Shown here: positions 21,521 through 30,772 of the stretch, piece by piece
Layout of the letters: each line of letters begins with the position of its first letter
Position numbering within the stretch: position 1 is the stretch's first letter
Assembly (NCBI GenBank): GCA_022821275.1
Contig: JAJEDY010000032.1
Location: forward strand, 1 to 32,539
Source: Candidatus Latescibacterota bacterium
Lineage (GTDB): Bacteria; Latescibacterota; UBA2968
Direction: 5' to 3'
DNA: 32,539 bases
Translations under genes and position numbers: made by a program
Notes under the pieces: model-generated
Database searches by the model: none
What the model was told of the DNA's origin: nothing
The model's input: only the letters and a program-made list of their open reading frames with translations

Positions 21521-22786
21521 ATGTCTGATCTGGCTATTGACGGTGGTCCCAGAACTGTTACTGCTCCGATGAGTGATTCGTGGCAGGATGTGAGCGATTT
21601 GGAGAAGCAGTACGTCAATTATGTTTTGGATAATAAAGATGATGCTTATGTAGAACTCGACAAGTTCGAAGAAGAGTATCGAGCTTTTGTGGGGACCAAA
21701 CACGCGCTTTGTATGTGCAATGGCACAGCCGCACTACACTCGGCGATTTTTGCCGCGGGTGCATGTGCAGGGAAAGAGGTGATTGTGCCCACTGCGACGT
21801 GGCACGCGACGATTACGCCAATTTTGCACTGCAATGCCACACCCGTTTTCTGCGAGGTAGATCCGGAAACATTTTGCGCCGATCCCGAGGATGTGAAGAA
21901 GCGGATTACACATCGCACATGCGCGATTATAGTGACACATATTTACGGCAACCCGGCAGATATGGATGCGTTTTTAGATATTGTGGAGGGGACTGATATA
22001 GTGCTGATTGAAGATGCCTCCCATGCGCCCGGGGCGATGTGGGGTGATAAGATGGTCGGCTCTATTGGGCATATCGGATGTTTTAGTCTTCAGGAAAAAA
22101 AGCCAGTATCTGGTATAGAAGCGGGTGTTGCGACGACGAATGATGATGATCTCTACGACCGCATGCTGGCTCTGGGGCAGTGCGGGCGGTGCGATGCGCT
22201 GTGGCAGACGGATCATTTTAAGGCTCTTCGCAATATGGGGTTGGGGATCAAATACCGCGCAAATCCTCTGGGTATTGCGATGGCCCGCGCACAGTTGGAG
22301 CGCTTGCCGGGGCTGAATGAGAAGCGGACAGCCTGGTTTGAGCGGATGGATAGCCTGCTCGGTGAAATCCCAGGCGTGGCTCCGCAAAAGACATATCCCA
22401 AGGCGAAGCGAGGCGGCATGTTGCTCTACGCGGGAACGGTTGATCCCGATGTGTTTGGTGCCCCGCTCCCGCTTATCATAAAAGCACTGGTTGCGGAAGG
22501 GGTGTACGCCGCAGAGACTACGGCCTGGGGGTATAGCGCGATGCACCTTGAACCGCTTTTTAACGATTTTTCGTTTGATGGTTTGGGTGGGCCATGGGCG
22601 GATTTGTCCGCAGGGGCGAGGCGACCCAGGTGTAATCTGCCGGTGAGTGAGCGGTTGCAGGACATGAGTTTCTGGCTTGCCACGCCAGTCGCGCCCTCTG
22701 CAGAGTGGGTGGAGCAGAACGCACAGGCATTTGCCAAGGTGGCGGCTCACCGCGAGCGATTATCTGAGATTGCGAATGGATTTTGA
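21521..22786 (+). CDS. DegT/DnrJ/EryC1/StrS-family PLP-dependent aminotransferase
   Basis: 421 residues; ATG with GAGAGGAG upstream. The family fold is clear: LEKQYVNYVLDNKD, EEYRAFVGTKHALCMCNGTAALHSAI (phosphate-binding GTAAL), EVIVPTATWHATITPILHCNATPVFCEVDPETF, IEDASHAPGAMWG (PLP-ring Asp) and FSLQEKKPVSGIEAGVATT, where the lysine that binds PLP lies in QEKK. Members transfer an amino group to keto-sugars or cyclitols in surface polysaccharide or antibiotic synthesis. The sugar here is unknown, and the Lys region is less standard than the usual S-F-x-x-x-K-x-(L/I)-x-x-G-G, so a specialised substrate is possible. The next gene starts 2 nt after its stop. Confidence 0.9.
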   Translation: MSDLAIDGGPRTVTAPMSDSWQDVSDLEKQYVNYVLDNKDDAYVELDKFEEEYRAFVGTKHALCMCNGTAALHSAIFAAGACAGKEVIVPTATWHATITPILHCNATPVFCEVDPETFCADPEDVKKRITHRTCAIIVTHIYGNPADMDAFLDIVEGTDIVLIEDASHAPGAMWGDKMVGSIGHIGCFSLQEKKPVSGIEAGVATTNDDDLYDRMLALGQCGRCDALWQTDHFKALRNMGLGIKYRANPLGIAMARAQLERLPGLNEKRTAWFERMDSLLGEIPGVAPQKTYPKAKRGGMLLYAGTVDPDVFGAPLPLIIKALVAEGVYAAETTAWGYSAMHLEPLFNDFSFDGLGGPWADLSAGARRPRCNLPVSERLQDMSFWLATPVAPSAEWVEQNAQAFAKVAAHRERLSEIANGF

Positions 22787-22788
22787 CT

Positions 22789-25700
22789 ATGCGCTTTTTA
22801 ATTTTTTCCATATTTCTCGCGTTTTTCCCATTGAAGGCGACTGCTGAAGAGGAAAGGGTGTCTTCGGAGGGCAGTCTCGCACTCGCCGTTGATGTATGTA
22901 GTTTTCGCGGAGACGATGGGCCTTATGAAGAGGTTGTCATCCGTTTTCCCGCGACGCATCTTGCGTTTGATACACAGGGTGATAGTCTTTTTGTCGCGCG
23001 TTATGTCCCGCGCCTCGAATTGTTCGATGAGAATGGCAATTCGGTCAAGAGGATAGAGGGCGAGCGCGTATTTTCTTCTGTTGAGCGGATCGACGAACCA
23101 GAGCATTTTGTTTATGATATCGCGCGATTTCAGGTTCCATCGGGATATTATCACGCGGTTCTGGACGTCAATGTCGTGGGCAATGATCGCCGGGGACGGG
23201 CTGTGTTTTCTATTGAGGTGCCCGAGTACCAGACGGGCCGACTCGCGTTTAGCGATCTGTTTTTTGTGAGTGAAATTGATCCGCTTTTTCATCAATTCGA
23301 TTCCTTCCGCAAGGCAGGTCATGTTCTTTTACCCGCACCTGGGCGCGAGGTTGGAGATGGTGCGCCTCTGCACTTTTATGTCGCGCTTTATGAGATCGGA
23401 CGGCTTGCCCACAGTGTGCGGTTTCAAATCAGCGACCGTTTTGGTCATGTCGTTTTTGATCATCTGCGGGAGTTCCCCACGTATCGCGAGGATGCAAAGT
23501 TTGTCGAGGGGATTCCGCTGCGCGGGTTGCCTGCAGGTGAGTACACGCTGAACGTTAAAGCGCGTGCAGGGGGGCAGGTAGCGCATACGCAACGCGATTT
23601 TCGCATAGCGGGTTCGCCGGTTGAATTATCGCTTACGGCGCAGCAGCAGGCTCTTATGGAGAAAATTCTGGAACGCTTTTCAACTCCGGAGGCTGTGCAG
23701 GAATACGCGCAAGTCGATGCGGGGGAACGCGCTGTTTTTATGTACGGGCATTATCTCGAGCGGATGCCACTTTTTGCACAGGCTTATATCGCACCGGTTG
23801 TGGGATTGGGCAATCGCGAGGTTGGGATGGCGATGTTGCGGGCGATAGGTCTCGAGGAAACGCTCAAGAAGCGCGTTGACAAGACGTTTGGCGAGCGTTT
23901 GCCCGAGGCGGATATGCTTGCGGTGCGAATGGCGCGCGATATGGTCGATTTTGTGCTGGCTGAAGATCCGCGTGATCCACAGGCGTTGACTGCCAAGGCA
24001 GTGCTCGCGCTTGAGAGTGGGACACTGGCAGAAGGCGAGGAGCGGGTGCGAAAGGTGCTTGATGTCGCTCCCGATTTGTCCGAAGCGCGCAATGCTATGG
24101 GTATTGTGAGGATGGGGCGTGGCGATTGGGATGGCGCTGTTGAAAAATTTCAAGAGGCCGCATGTTGGACAAATGCAGAACTGGCGCGTTTTCTATCTGG
24201 GAAGGGCGAGGGGATGGAATATCTGAAAGCGGCTGCTGCGCGAGATCCCACCCATCCTTTTTTCTATTATATGATGGGGCGGGTGTTAGAGCGCAGGGGT
24301 GAATTTGTCGAGAGCGCTGCTGCGTATAGCCAGCAGATTGCAGTGGATCCCCTGTTTGCGAGGGCGCGCTTTGACTTTGGACGCGTGTTGTTCAAACAAG
24401 GGCATATTGATTCGGCTACGGTTATTTGGCGAGAATTGATGGAAGCGCGGCCAGATTTTCGCAGTTTATGCATGCATCCACTTCTGGAGGCGTATCTCAA
24501 TATTGGGGAAACGGGCAAAGCGCACGCGCTGATTGCAGAGGAGTTGCGCACGCTTAGCGATGAGGCGAGAGAACGTGTGGAAGATATTTCACTCGTGGCG
24601 GGTCCAGAGGAATTGGCGGCGTACCAGCGTCTGGCACCCGAGGAGCGGGCACAGTTTGTTCGGGCGTTCTGGCAACAACGCGATCCCACGCCAGCAACAC
24701 CTGGCAACGAGCGGTTGGTTGAGCACTATCGGCGCGTTGTTTATGTGTCGCAGAATTTTTCAAAAGATGGACGAAAATGGGACAGACGAGGCGATGTGTA
24801 TATCCGTTATGGCGAACCCGCGCATGTGAGTAAAAGATCGGATATTCGATTTGAGACAGATGCGGAGGTCGTGCGGGTAAAGGAGCGGTTGATAGCGGTG
24901 CTGTCGCCAGAGGCCAAGCAGGAGATTATCGCGCGGATAGGTCGGTTGCGCACATCAACGCGCGATGTCGAAATCGAGTCTGATTTGGGAGAGGTGGTCT
25001 CGATTAGCGATTTCGAGTCTATTGACTTTGAGATGAATCCCAATCGCGTGTTTTTTGCCAGGAGGACCGATGATGTGAATACTTATGTTCGCGGCAAGGA
25101 ACTCTTCGGGCGGGATCGTCCGGGCATGAGCGAGCGTCCGATGCGGGGGATACCGCTTTATCCGGTCAATGGAAGCGAGCCTTGGGAATACTGGATCTAT
25201 CCGGATGTGGGTGGGGGTATTGAAGTCGTTTTTACAGCGTTGACGCCGAAGGGCGATTTCGATTTTCCCGATGTTTCTCAGGGGCGGAAAATTGCGCGGT
25301 TTAACCAGCGGTTTTGGGAAGATACGCGGCCCGAGGTTATTATTTCACGGGCGGTGAATGCGCAACCCGATCGCTATGTGCCCGTTGGCAAGGGCGTGCT
25401 GGATTTTCACTCTGCTTCGGCAGATTTCAGAGGGACAGATGATAAATCTCGGCTGGAGGTGTATTATGGCGTGCCGGTTTTAGATGCGATTGATGGTGGG
25501 GGCGAAGAGGTCGTTTTTGAGCGCGGTATCGCGCTTTTTGACAGTAGCTGGACACCGATCTATCGCAGGCTGGAGCCGATGCCGGTGCGCGTGGATGTAG
25601 GCGGTGTTGAGGCCGGTACACTGGCGATAGATGAGCTCGCACTTCAGGTTTTGCCCGGGCGATATTATTTGGGGCTTCAGATCAATCATCCGGCATCCGG

Positions 25701-26199
25701 GCGCAGGGGTGGATATACGCAGGAACTCGTGGTGGAGGATTATGTGGTCGCTGGACTCAAGATCAGCGATATAGAGCTTGCGGGAAGGGTGCAAGTAGAT
25801 TCTTCGGCTACGGACAAAGGTGGCGTCGAGGTTATTTCACTGCCGTCGCGCACCTATAAGACCGGGCAGCCGGTTGTTATTTACTACGAAGTTTACGATT
25901 TGAAAATTGACGATTTTGGGCAGACGAAATATCGCGTGGATTACCGCATTACGCCCCGGGAAGGCAAACTCAGTGGTGTGCAGGTTTTGCGAGCGCTGGG
26001 GCGTTTGCTCGGTATTGAAGAAAAAGCAGTTGTTACGATTTCTTATGAGCGGACGGGTACAGAGTCTGACGAGTACAATTATCTGGAGATTGACCCGGGC
26101 GAGTCAAAACCGGGGCGTTATGAAATTGCAGTAACGATTACCGATTTGAATGACGAGCAAACCGCTGAGAAAACGGTGATATTTTTTATTGGCGAGTAA
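22789..26199 (+). CDS. large exported GWxTD-domain protein with TPR repeats
   Basis: 1136 residues from the ATG at 22789, only 2 nt after the aminotransferase stop and without a strong ribosome site, so probably translated by coupling. The signal peptide MRFLIFSIFLAFFPLKATA is clear. Residues ~20-290 are beta-rich, with two similar Ig-like or bacteroidete-type segments. About 375-610 is helical and TPR-like (LTAKAVLALESGTLAEGEERVRKVLDVAP and onward). The GWxTD region follows the conserved FWQQRDPTPATPGNERL stretch, with the motif seen as GRKWDRRGDVYIRYGEP (~661-677), a variant of GW-x-TD-RG. The last ~450 residues are again beta-rich. GWxTD proteins are typical of FCB bacteria and Acidobacteria, with no established function. 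Its partner gene is the polytopic membrane protein 9 nt on. Confidence 0.82.
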   Translation: MRFLIFSIFLAFFPLKATAEEERVSSEGSLALAVDVCSFRGDDGPYEEVVIRFPATHLAFDTQGDSLFVARYVPRLELFDENGNSVKRIEGERVFSSVERIDEPEHFVYDIARFQVPSGYYHAVLDVNVVGNDRRGRAVFSIEVPEYQTGRLAFSDLFFVSEIDPLFHQFDSFRKAGHVLLPAPGREVGDGAPLHFYVALYEIGRLAHSVRFQISDRFGHVVFDHLREFPTYREDAKFVEGIPLRGLPAGEYTLNVKARAGGQVAHTQRDFRIAGSPVELSLTAQQQALMEKILERFSTPEAVQEYAQVDAGERAVFMYGHYLERMPLFAQAYIAPVVGLGNREVGMAMLRAIGLEETLKKRVDKTFGERLPEADMLAVRMARDMVDFVLAEDPRDPQALTAKAVLALESGTLAEGEERVRKVLDVAPDLSEARNAMGIVRMGRGDWDGAVEKFQEAACWTNAELARFLSGKGEGMEYLKAAAARDPTHPFFYYMMGRVLERRGEFVESAAAYSQQIAVDPLFARARFDFGRVLFKQGHIDSATVIWRELMEARPDFRSLCMHPLLEAYLNIGETGKAHALIAEELRTLSDEARERVEDISLVAGPEELAAYQRLAPEERAQFVRAFWQQRDPTPATPGNERLVEHYRRVVYVSQNFSKDGRKWDRRGDVYIRYGEPAHVSKRSDIRFETDAEVVRVKERLIAVLSPEAKQEIIARIGRLRTSTRDVEIESDLGEVVSISDFESIDFEMNPNRVFFARRTDDVNTYVRGKELFGRDRPGMSERPMRGIPLYPVNGSEPWEYWIYPDVGGGIEVVFTALTPKGDFDFPDVSQGRKIARFNQRFWEDTRPEVIISRAVNAQPDRYVPVGKGVLDFHSASADFRGTDDKSRLEVYYGVPVLDAIDGGGEEVVFERGIALFDSSWTPIYRRLEPMPVRVDVGGVEAGTLAIDELALQVLPGRYYLGLQINHPASGRRGGYTQELVVEDYVVAGLKISDIELAGRVQVDSSATDKGGVEVISLPSRTYKTGQPVVIYYEVYDLKIDDFGQTKYRVDYRITPREGKLSGVQVLRALGRLLGIEEKAVVTISYERTGTESDEYNYLEIDPGESKPGRYEIAVTITDLNDEQTAEKTVIFFIGE

Positions 26200-26208
26200 G
26201 GAGGCTTT

Positions 26209-28140
26209 ATGACGCTACGCGCCATTCTCATCGGATTGTTCATATCTGTTCTCGTCAGTTTATGGCCTTCTTATACCACGTATATCCTCCGATCTGCGCG
26301 TGCAGATTACGCGCATCTCTCCGTTGCAATTCTCCTTCCTTTTCTCTTTTTGCTGTTGGTCAATCTCTATTTTTCTCGCAAAAGCAAGGGGCTTACGCCT
26401 TCTGAGCTTATTCTCATCGCTTCGATGGGGATGGTTTCTGCCCTGACGCAGGGCGAGTGGCTCGCGGGGTATTTTCTCGGCGTGATTACGGCACCGGTCT
26501 ATTTTGCCTCTCCAGAAAATGGGTGGGCAGATACATTGCTTACGCGTTTGTCCGACTGGTCTGTGGTTTCCGATCACCACGCCGCGGTTGCTTTTTACGA
26601 GGGGTTGCCGGCAGGGACAGCTTTTCCCTGGGGAAGTTGGATCGTTCCCCTTTTCTGGTGGGGATGTTTCTTTTTGGCGTTTTATGCTGCCAATTTGTGT
26701 CTTATGGTGGTGTTTCGACGGCAGTGGATGGATTACGAGCGTTTGCCTTTTCCGCTGGCTGCTGGTCTTCTGGAACTTACCGGGGAACACGGGCAACGGG
26801 GTACATTGATGGAATTGTTGCGCAATCCGCGTTTTAAGATCGGTTTTTTTGTCGCTCTTTTTCTGTTTGGATGGGATATCGTTTCCTGGTTTACCGAGTT
26901 GATTCCGCCGCTTCAGGCGAATATTGATCGGCAAATTTTCATCGGCGAGGGATTTCCATATCTGCGGTTTAAGACGAATCCCCTGACGATTGCGTTTGGT
27001 TATTTTACAGAGTCCAATGTGTTGTTTAGCATCTGGTTTTTCCATTTGGTGATGGTGTTGCAGGTGGGGCTGATGAATCGTTTGGGATTTGAGATGGGGT
27101 CGCCCGATCCGTGGTGTTCTTATCATCCTGCCGTGGGATGGCAGAGTTTTGGTGGCTTGCTGGCATTTGTGTTATGGGGCTTGTGGGTTGCGCGAGATCA
27201 TCTGTCCGCAGTTTTTCGAAAGGTGTTTACTTCGGGCGGGGACGATGTGGATGATTCGGGTGAGCTTTTTTCGTATCGCACGGCAGTGTTCGTTTTTTTT
27301 GGGTGTGTTCTGTTCAGTGTGTTGTTTTTCTGGGAACTCGGGCTTTCGGGATGGGCTGCACTGGCTTTTTGGAGTGCCACGTTGGTGCTTTACCTCGGTC
27401 TGGCACGCATTATTGTGGAGACGGGGCTGATTTATTTGAGGACGCCGATTACTGCACAGGCTTTTACCTGGCATGTTTTGGGGATAACGGGTATTGGGCC
27501 GATGCATGCGATGGCACTCGGTCTGGCGTACACGTTTTTTGCCGATGCGAAGACGATTGGCGTGACAACGCTGGCGCATATTCCGCGTCTTGGGCAGGCA
27601 ATGGGGCGCAGCGGTCGGAGGCTCGTGCCATCTGCTGTGGGCATGGCGTTTATCGCTGGCGCGCTGGCGGTTTTTGTGTTTATCATTTATCAGGGCAATT
27701 ACACGGTGGGCAGTTATAATTTTGGCAGTGTGAGTTTTAATGGCTCGGGCGATGGGGGGATTGGGGTGTGGCTTTTGACTGCCAATCGCATTCGGAGCAA
27801 TGCGTTAGAGACGGACTGGATGCGCCTGGGCTGGCTGGGGTTTGGCGCGATTTTTACGCTGGGGCTGTACGCGCTTCGCTACCGTTTTCCGGGGATTGCA
27901 CTGCATCCCATCGGTTTTGCGATTTCGGCATCCGATGTTTTGCGCAGTGGTATTTCGTCGATTTTTATTGTGTGGGTGTGCAAGACATTGATTTTGCGCT
28001 TTGGCGGCCTTGAGAGTTACCGCCGCAATACACCGCTTTTTATGGGGTTCGTGGTCGGTTTTTTAGCGGCGATTGCCTGTGGTGCAATTGTGGATTTTAT
28101 CTGGTTTCCCGGTCAGGGCCATAAGATTAATGGATGGTGA
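26209..28140 (+). CDS. polytopic membrane protein of the DUF6785/6784 type (OPT-transporter-like)
   Basis: 643 residues; ATG at 26209 with AAGGAGG directly upstream. At least twelve hydrophobic helices are visible, starting with ILIGLFISVLVSLWPSYTTYIL and LSVAILLPFLFLLLVNLYF. Conserved loops include LTPSELILIASMGMVSALTQG, DYERLPFPLAAGLLEL, LGLARIIVETGLIYLRTPI and ITGIGPMHAMALGLAYTFFAD. These are features of the DUF6785 group, distantly like oligopeptide-type transporters. It is a probable inner-membrane permease with unknown substrate. It lies 9 nt after the GWxTD gene and just before an amidase, so import of an amide or peptide that the amidase then cleaves is a reasonable guess. Confidence 0.8.
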   Translation: MTLRAILIGLFISVLVSLWPSYTTYILRSARADYAHLSVAILLPFLFLLLVNLYFSRKSKGLTPSELILIASMGMVSALTQGEWLAGYFLGVITAPVYFASPENGWADTLLTRLSDWSVVSDHHAAVAFYEGLPAGTAFPWGSWIVPLFWWGCFFLAFYAANLCLMVVFRRQWMDYERLPFPLAAGLLELTGEHGQRGTLMELLRNPRFKIGFFVALFLFGWDIVSWFTELIPPLQANIDRQIFIGEGFPYLRFKTNPLTIAFGYFTESNVLFSIWFFHLVMVLQVGLMNRLGFEMGSPDPWCSYHPAVGWQSFGGLLAFVLWGLWVARDHLSAVFRKVFTSGGDDVDDSGELFSYRTAVFVFFGCVLFSVLFFWELGLSGWAALAFWSATLVLYLGLARIIVETGLIYLRTPITAQAFTWHVLGITGIGPMHAMALGLAYTFFADAKTIGVTTLAHIPRLGQAMGRSGRRLVPSAVGMAFIAGALAVFVFIIYQGNYTVGSYNFGSVSFNGSGDGGIGVWLLTANRIRSNALETDWMRLGWLGFGAIFTLGLYALRYRFPGIALHPIGFAISASDVLRSGISSIFIVWVCKTLILRFGGLESYRRNTPLFMGFVVGFLAAIACGAIVDFIWFPGQGHKINGW

Positions 28141-28151
28141 GGAAATTAAAA

Positions 28152-29465
28152 ATGAAAAATACCCAAAAAACAGCGGCGCATCCACTAAGTCAAACCGCCG
28201 CTGAGTTGCGTTCTGGACAGCGGGATCTGGAGGCGTACGTTGCGGCGTGCTGCAAACGCATCGATGAATGGGATGGGGATATTCTGGCGATGTTGCCGGA
28301 AGCGAATCGCCTGCAACGCCTGTTGAATGATGCTGTCGGACTTGCGGGCAGAGGTGAAATTCCGCCGCTGTTCGGCACTCTGGTTGCGGTTAAAGATATT
28401 TTTCATGTTGAAGGGTTTGAAACGCGGGCAGGCTCTGGCGTGCCCCCAGAGGTTCTCACGGGTCCTGAGGGTGGGTGCATAAAGGCGCTGCGGGAGGCGG
28501 GTGCTCTGGTGCTCGGCAAATCGGTTACGACTGAGTTTGCGTGTTTTAAGCCGGGGCCAACGCGCAATCCCCGGGATCTGGATTTTACGCCTGGTGGGTC
28601 GAGTAGCGGTTCGGCTGCGGCAGTGGCAGCGGGGTATTGTCCACTTGCACTTGGATCGCAGACTATTGGTTCGGTTATCCGTCCTGCCGCGTTTTGCGGG
28701 ATTGTCGGTTTTAAGCCGAGTTATGCGCGGATTGATATTTCCGGATTCGTTCATTGCTCTCCGTCAGTCGATACGATTGGGATGTTCACGCAGGATGTTG
28801 CGGGTATGGAGATGGCGGCCGCTGTTCTGTGTGGCGGATGGCGCGCTTCTGTTGCGAGGTCGGAAAAACCGAGGTTGGGAATACCTGTGGGTCCCTATCT
28901 GGATCAAACAGAACCACGGGCGCGAGCGGATTTTGACACGCAGATACAGGCTCTGCGAGCGGCGGGATACAATGTCGCGGAGGTGCGGATGTTCGACGAT
29001 ATTGCCGATATCGATGACCGGCACCGAAATATGATGAAGGGGGAGATGGCAGAGGTTCACGCGCCGTGGTTCGATCAATACGCATCGACTTATGATGCGG
29101 GTACGCGCGCACTGGTTGAGGAGGGGCGTGCGCTTTCGCAATCCGAGATCGATGCGGGGCGAATGGGGCGTATTGAGTTACGCGAAGAGGTCGAGTCTTT
29201 GATGCAGGCAGAGGGGGTTGATCTTCTCGCCTGTCCGGCGGCGCCGGGCGCGGCTTTGAAAGGACTGGGGAGTACGGGCGATCCCTGTATGAATTTGCCG
29301 TGGACGCATACGGGGATGCCGGTGATTGCTTTGCCCGCGGGACGTGCGTCCGATTCGGGGATGCCTCTCGGGATTCAGTTTATCGCCCCGTTTCACCGCG
29401 ACGAGGAGTTGCTCGCATGGGCGGTACTTTTGGAGCGGGACCTTTCCGGTATTTTTGCATTTTAG
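28152..29465 (+). CDS. amidase (amidase-signature family)
   Basis: 437 residues from the ATG at 28152 (GAGGA at 28138-28142). An ATG at 28134 is in frame but lies inside the end of the preceding gene. The Ser-cis-Ser-Lys machinery is recognisable: K81 in LVAVKDIF, the Ser-rich loop TPGGSSSGSAAAVAAG (148-160), and the nucleophile position S174 in SQTIGSVIRPAAFCGIVGFKPS. The usual DTGGS is here QTIGS, a small departure from the consensus. The C-terminal core (DLLACPAAPGAALKGLGSTGD, NLPWTHTGMPVIALPAG, IQFIAPFHRDEELLAWA) is standard. It hydrolyses an amide in the cytosol; it is not GatA-like in context. It closes the aminotransferase-GWxTD-permease operon. Confidence 0.9.
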   Translation: MKNTQKTAAHPLSQTAAELRSGQRDLEAYVAACCKRIDEWDGDILAMLPEANRLQRLLNDAVGLAGRGEIPPLFGTLVAVKDIFHVEGFETRAGSGVPPEVLTGPEGGCIKALREAGALVLGKSVTTEFACFKPGPTRNPRDLDFTPGGSSSGSAAAVAAGYCPLALGSQTIGSVIRPAAFCGIVGFKPSYARIDISGFVHCSPSVDTIGMFTQDVAGMEMAAAVLCGGWRASVARSEKPRLGIPVGPYLDQTEPRARADFDTQIQALRAAGYNVAEVRMFDDIADIDDRHRNMMKGEMAEVHAPWFDQYASTYDAGTRALVEEGRALSQSEIDAGRMGRIELREEVESLMQAEGVDLLACPAAPGAALKGLGSTGDPCMNLPWTHTGMPVIALPAGRASDSGMPLGIQFIAPFHRDEELLAWAVLLERDLSGIFAF

Positions 29466-29495
29466 CCATTAACATAGTTAAAAGCATTTTCTATC

Positions 29496-29631
29496 CTGGA
29501 CGCCTGCTTAAGGCATGCAGAGCCTGCCCCTGCATGGTCTAAGCAGGGGCGTGACGATAGGAATAGCGATTGTCATTGCGGCATGTTCCCTGCTTAAATC
29601 ATGCAGGGACATGCTTTAGCCGCAATCCAGT
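29496..29631. repeat. inverted doublet of REP-like palindromes with nested hairpins
   Basis: The first arm runs CTGGA...TGACGA (29496-29557), the second TGTCATT...AATCCAGT (29571-29631), the same layout and orientation as at 12303-12374. The second arm keeps the stem ATTGCGGC (29575-29582) / GCCGCAAT (29619-29626). Both loops hold extra palindromes built from CCTGCTTA and CATGCAGG blocks, for example CCCTGCTTA...CATGCAGGG inside the second arm. It fills most of the 213-nt gap between the amidase and alcohol dehydrogenase genes; nothing else is seen there except the AGGAG ribosome site. Confidence 0.8.
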
Positions 29632-29678
29632 GTCTTTTATTTTTCCCCACCTTTAATTGTTATTATAGGAGCAAAAAA

Positions 29679-30746
29679 ATGAAAGCAGCTATTCTCCACA
29701 AGCCTCACACCCGTGTTTCTGTCGAAGATGTGGATATCGAATCTCCCCATGAAGGAGAAGTGCTTCTCGATATTGTCGGCGCGGGCGTTTGTCACAGCGA
29801 TTATCACTATGTGGATGGACATGTCAGGCCCCGCGCACTTCCCTGGGTTATGGGTCACGAGGGCGCGGGTGTGGTGAGAGAGGTCGGTTCCGGCGTGACC
29901 AGTGTTCAGGTTGGTGATAAAATTGTTCTTTCTCTGGATGCGATGTGCGGCTATTGCCGCAATTGTAGCGAGGGCAGTCCGGCGCTTTGCGAGACCCATC
30001 CAGGTGGTGTGCCGAGTCGGATTTCTAAGAATGGGACGGTTTATCACCACGGGCGGCCCACATATACCGAGCAGTCGATTGTGTTGGCGGATGCGTGTGT
30101 GAAGGTGCCGGATGATACAGATCTTCGGATCGCGTGTCTGATCAGTTGCGGGGTGATTACGGGTATCGGTGCTGTGGTGAATCGCGCGAAGGTCGAGGCG
30201 GGCGCGACAATGGCTGTGTTTGGTTGCGGGGGTGTCGGTCTCAATGTTATTCAGGGTGGTGTTCTCGCTTCGGCGGGGAAGATTATCGCAGTGGATAATG
30301 TGCCGTATAAACTGGAGTTGGCGGAACAGTTTGGGGCGACGCATTTTGTGAATGCGGATAGGGAAGATCCGGTTCAGAGGATTATGGAGATTACGGGCGG
30401 TGGGGCGGATTACGCGTTTGAGGTTGTCGGATTTCCGGCACTCGTGAGACAGGCGTTCGCGTCGGTTCGGATGACTGGTGCCGCAATTGTGGTGGGGGTG
30501 CAGCCGACTGGGGAGGATATATCCGTCGATGGCACAGATCTTTTGCGCGACCGCGCTATTATGGGGTCGTGGCACGGCGCTGCCCGCGCCCGCGTTGATT
30601 TTTTGTGGATTCTGGATCTCTATCGGCAGGGGAAGATTAAATTGGATGAGTTGATATCGCGCTTTCGCCCGCTGGATGAGATCAATGAGGCTTTTGAAGA
30701 TATGGTTCAGGGGAAGGTGGCGCGCACGGTGCTGGTATTTGATTGA
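29679..30746 (+). CDS. zinc-dependent alcohol dehydrogenase (MDR superfamily)
   Basis: 355 residues from the ATG at 29679 (AGGAGC upstream); the frame is open further left only through the repeat region. Catalytic zinc ligands C38 (GVCHSD), H60 and E61 (GHEG) and the structural-zinc cysteines C90, C93, C96 and C104 (MCGYCRNCSEGSPALC) are all present. The Rossmann segment GCGGVGLNVIQGGVLASAGKIIAVDN ends in an Asp after the strand, which favours NAD(H) over NADP(H). It resembles the class III / NDMA-type MDR branch. It oxidises an alcohol or reduces an aldehyde; the substrate is unknown. The gene appears to stand alone, with REP-like repeats before it and hsdM starting 26 nt after it. Confidence 0.92.
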   Translation: MKAAILHKPHTRVSVEDVDIESPHEGEVLLDIVGAGVCHSDYHYVDGHVRPRALPWVMGHEGAGVVREVGSGVTSVQVGDKIVLSLDAMCGYCRNCSEGSPALCETHPGGVPSRISKNGTVYHHGRPTYTEQSIVLADACVKVPDDTDLRIACLISCGVITGIGAVVNRAKVEAGATMAVFGCGGVGLNVIQGGVLASAGKIIAVDNVPYKLELAEQFGATHFVNADREDPVQRIMEITGGGADYAFEVVGFPALVRQAFASVRMTGAAIVVGVQPTGEDISVDGTDLLRDRAIMGSWHGAARARVDFLWILDLYRQGKIKLDELISRFRPLDEINEAFEDMVQGKVARTVLVFD

Positions 30747-30772
30747 GATGCTTGATGTAAGAGGACTGAGAA

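Noticed and set aside
26260-27126. Minus-strand open frame (288 codons) opposite the DUF6785-like gene
   Set aside because: It is the complement of hydrophobic codons, giving a Lys/Gln/His-rich product without motifs; the plus strand is a clear membrane protein with a strong ribosome site.
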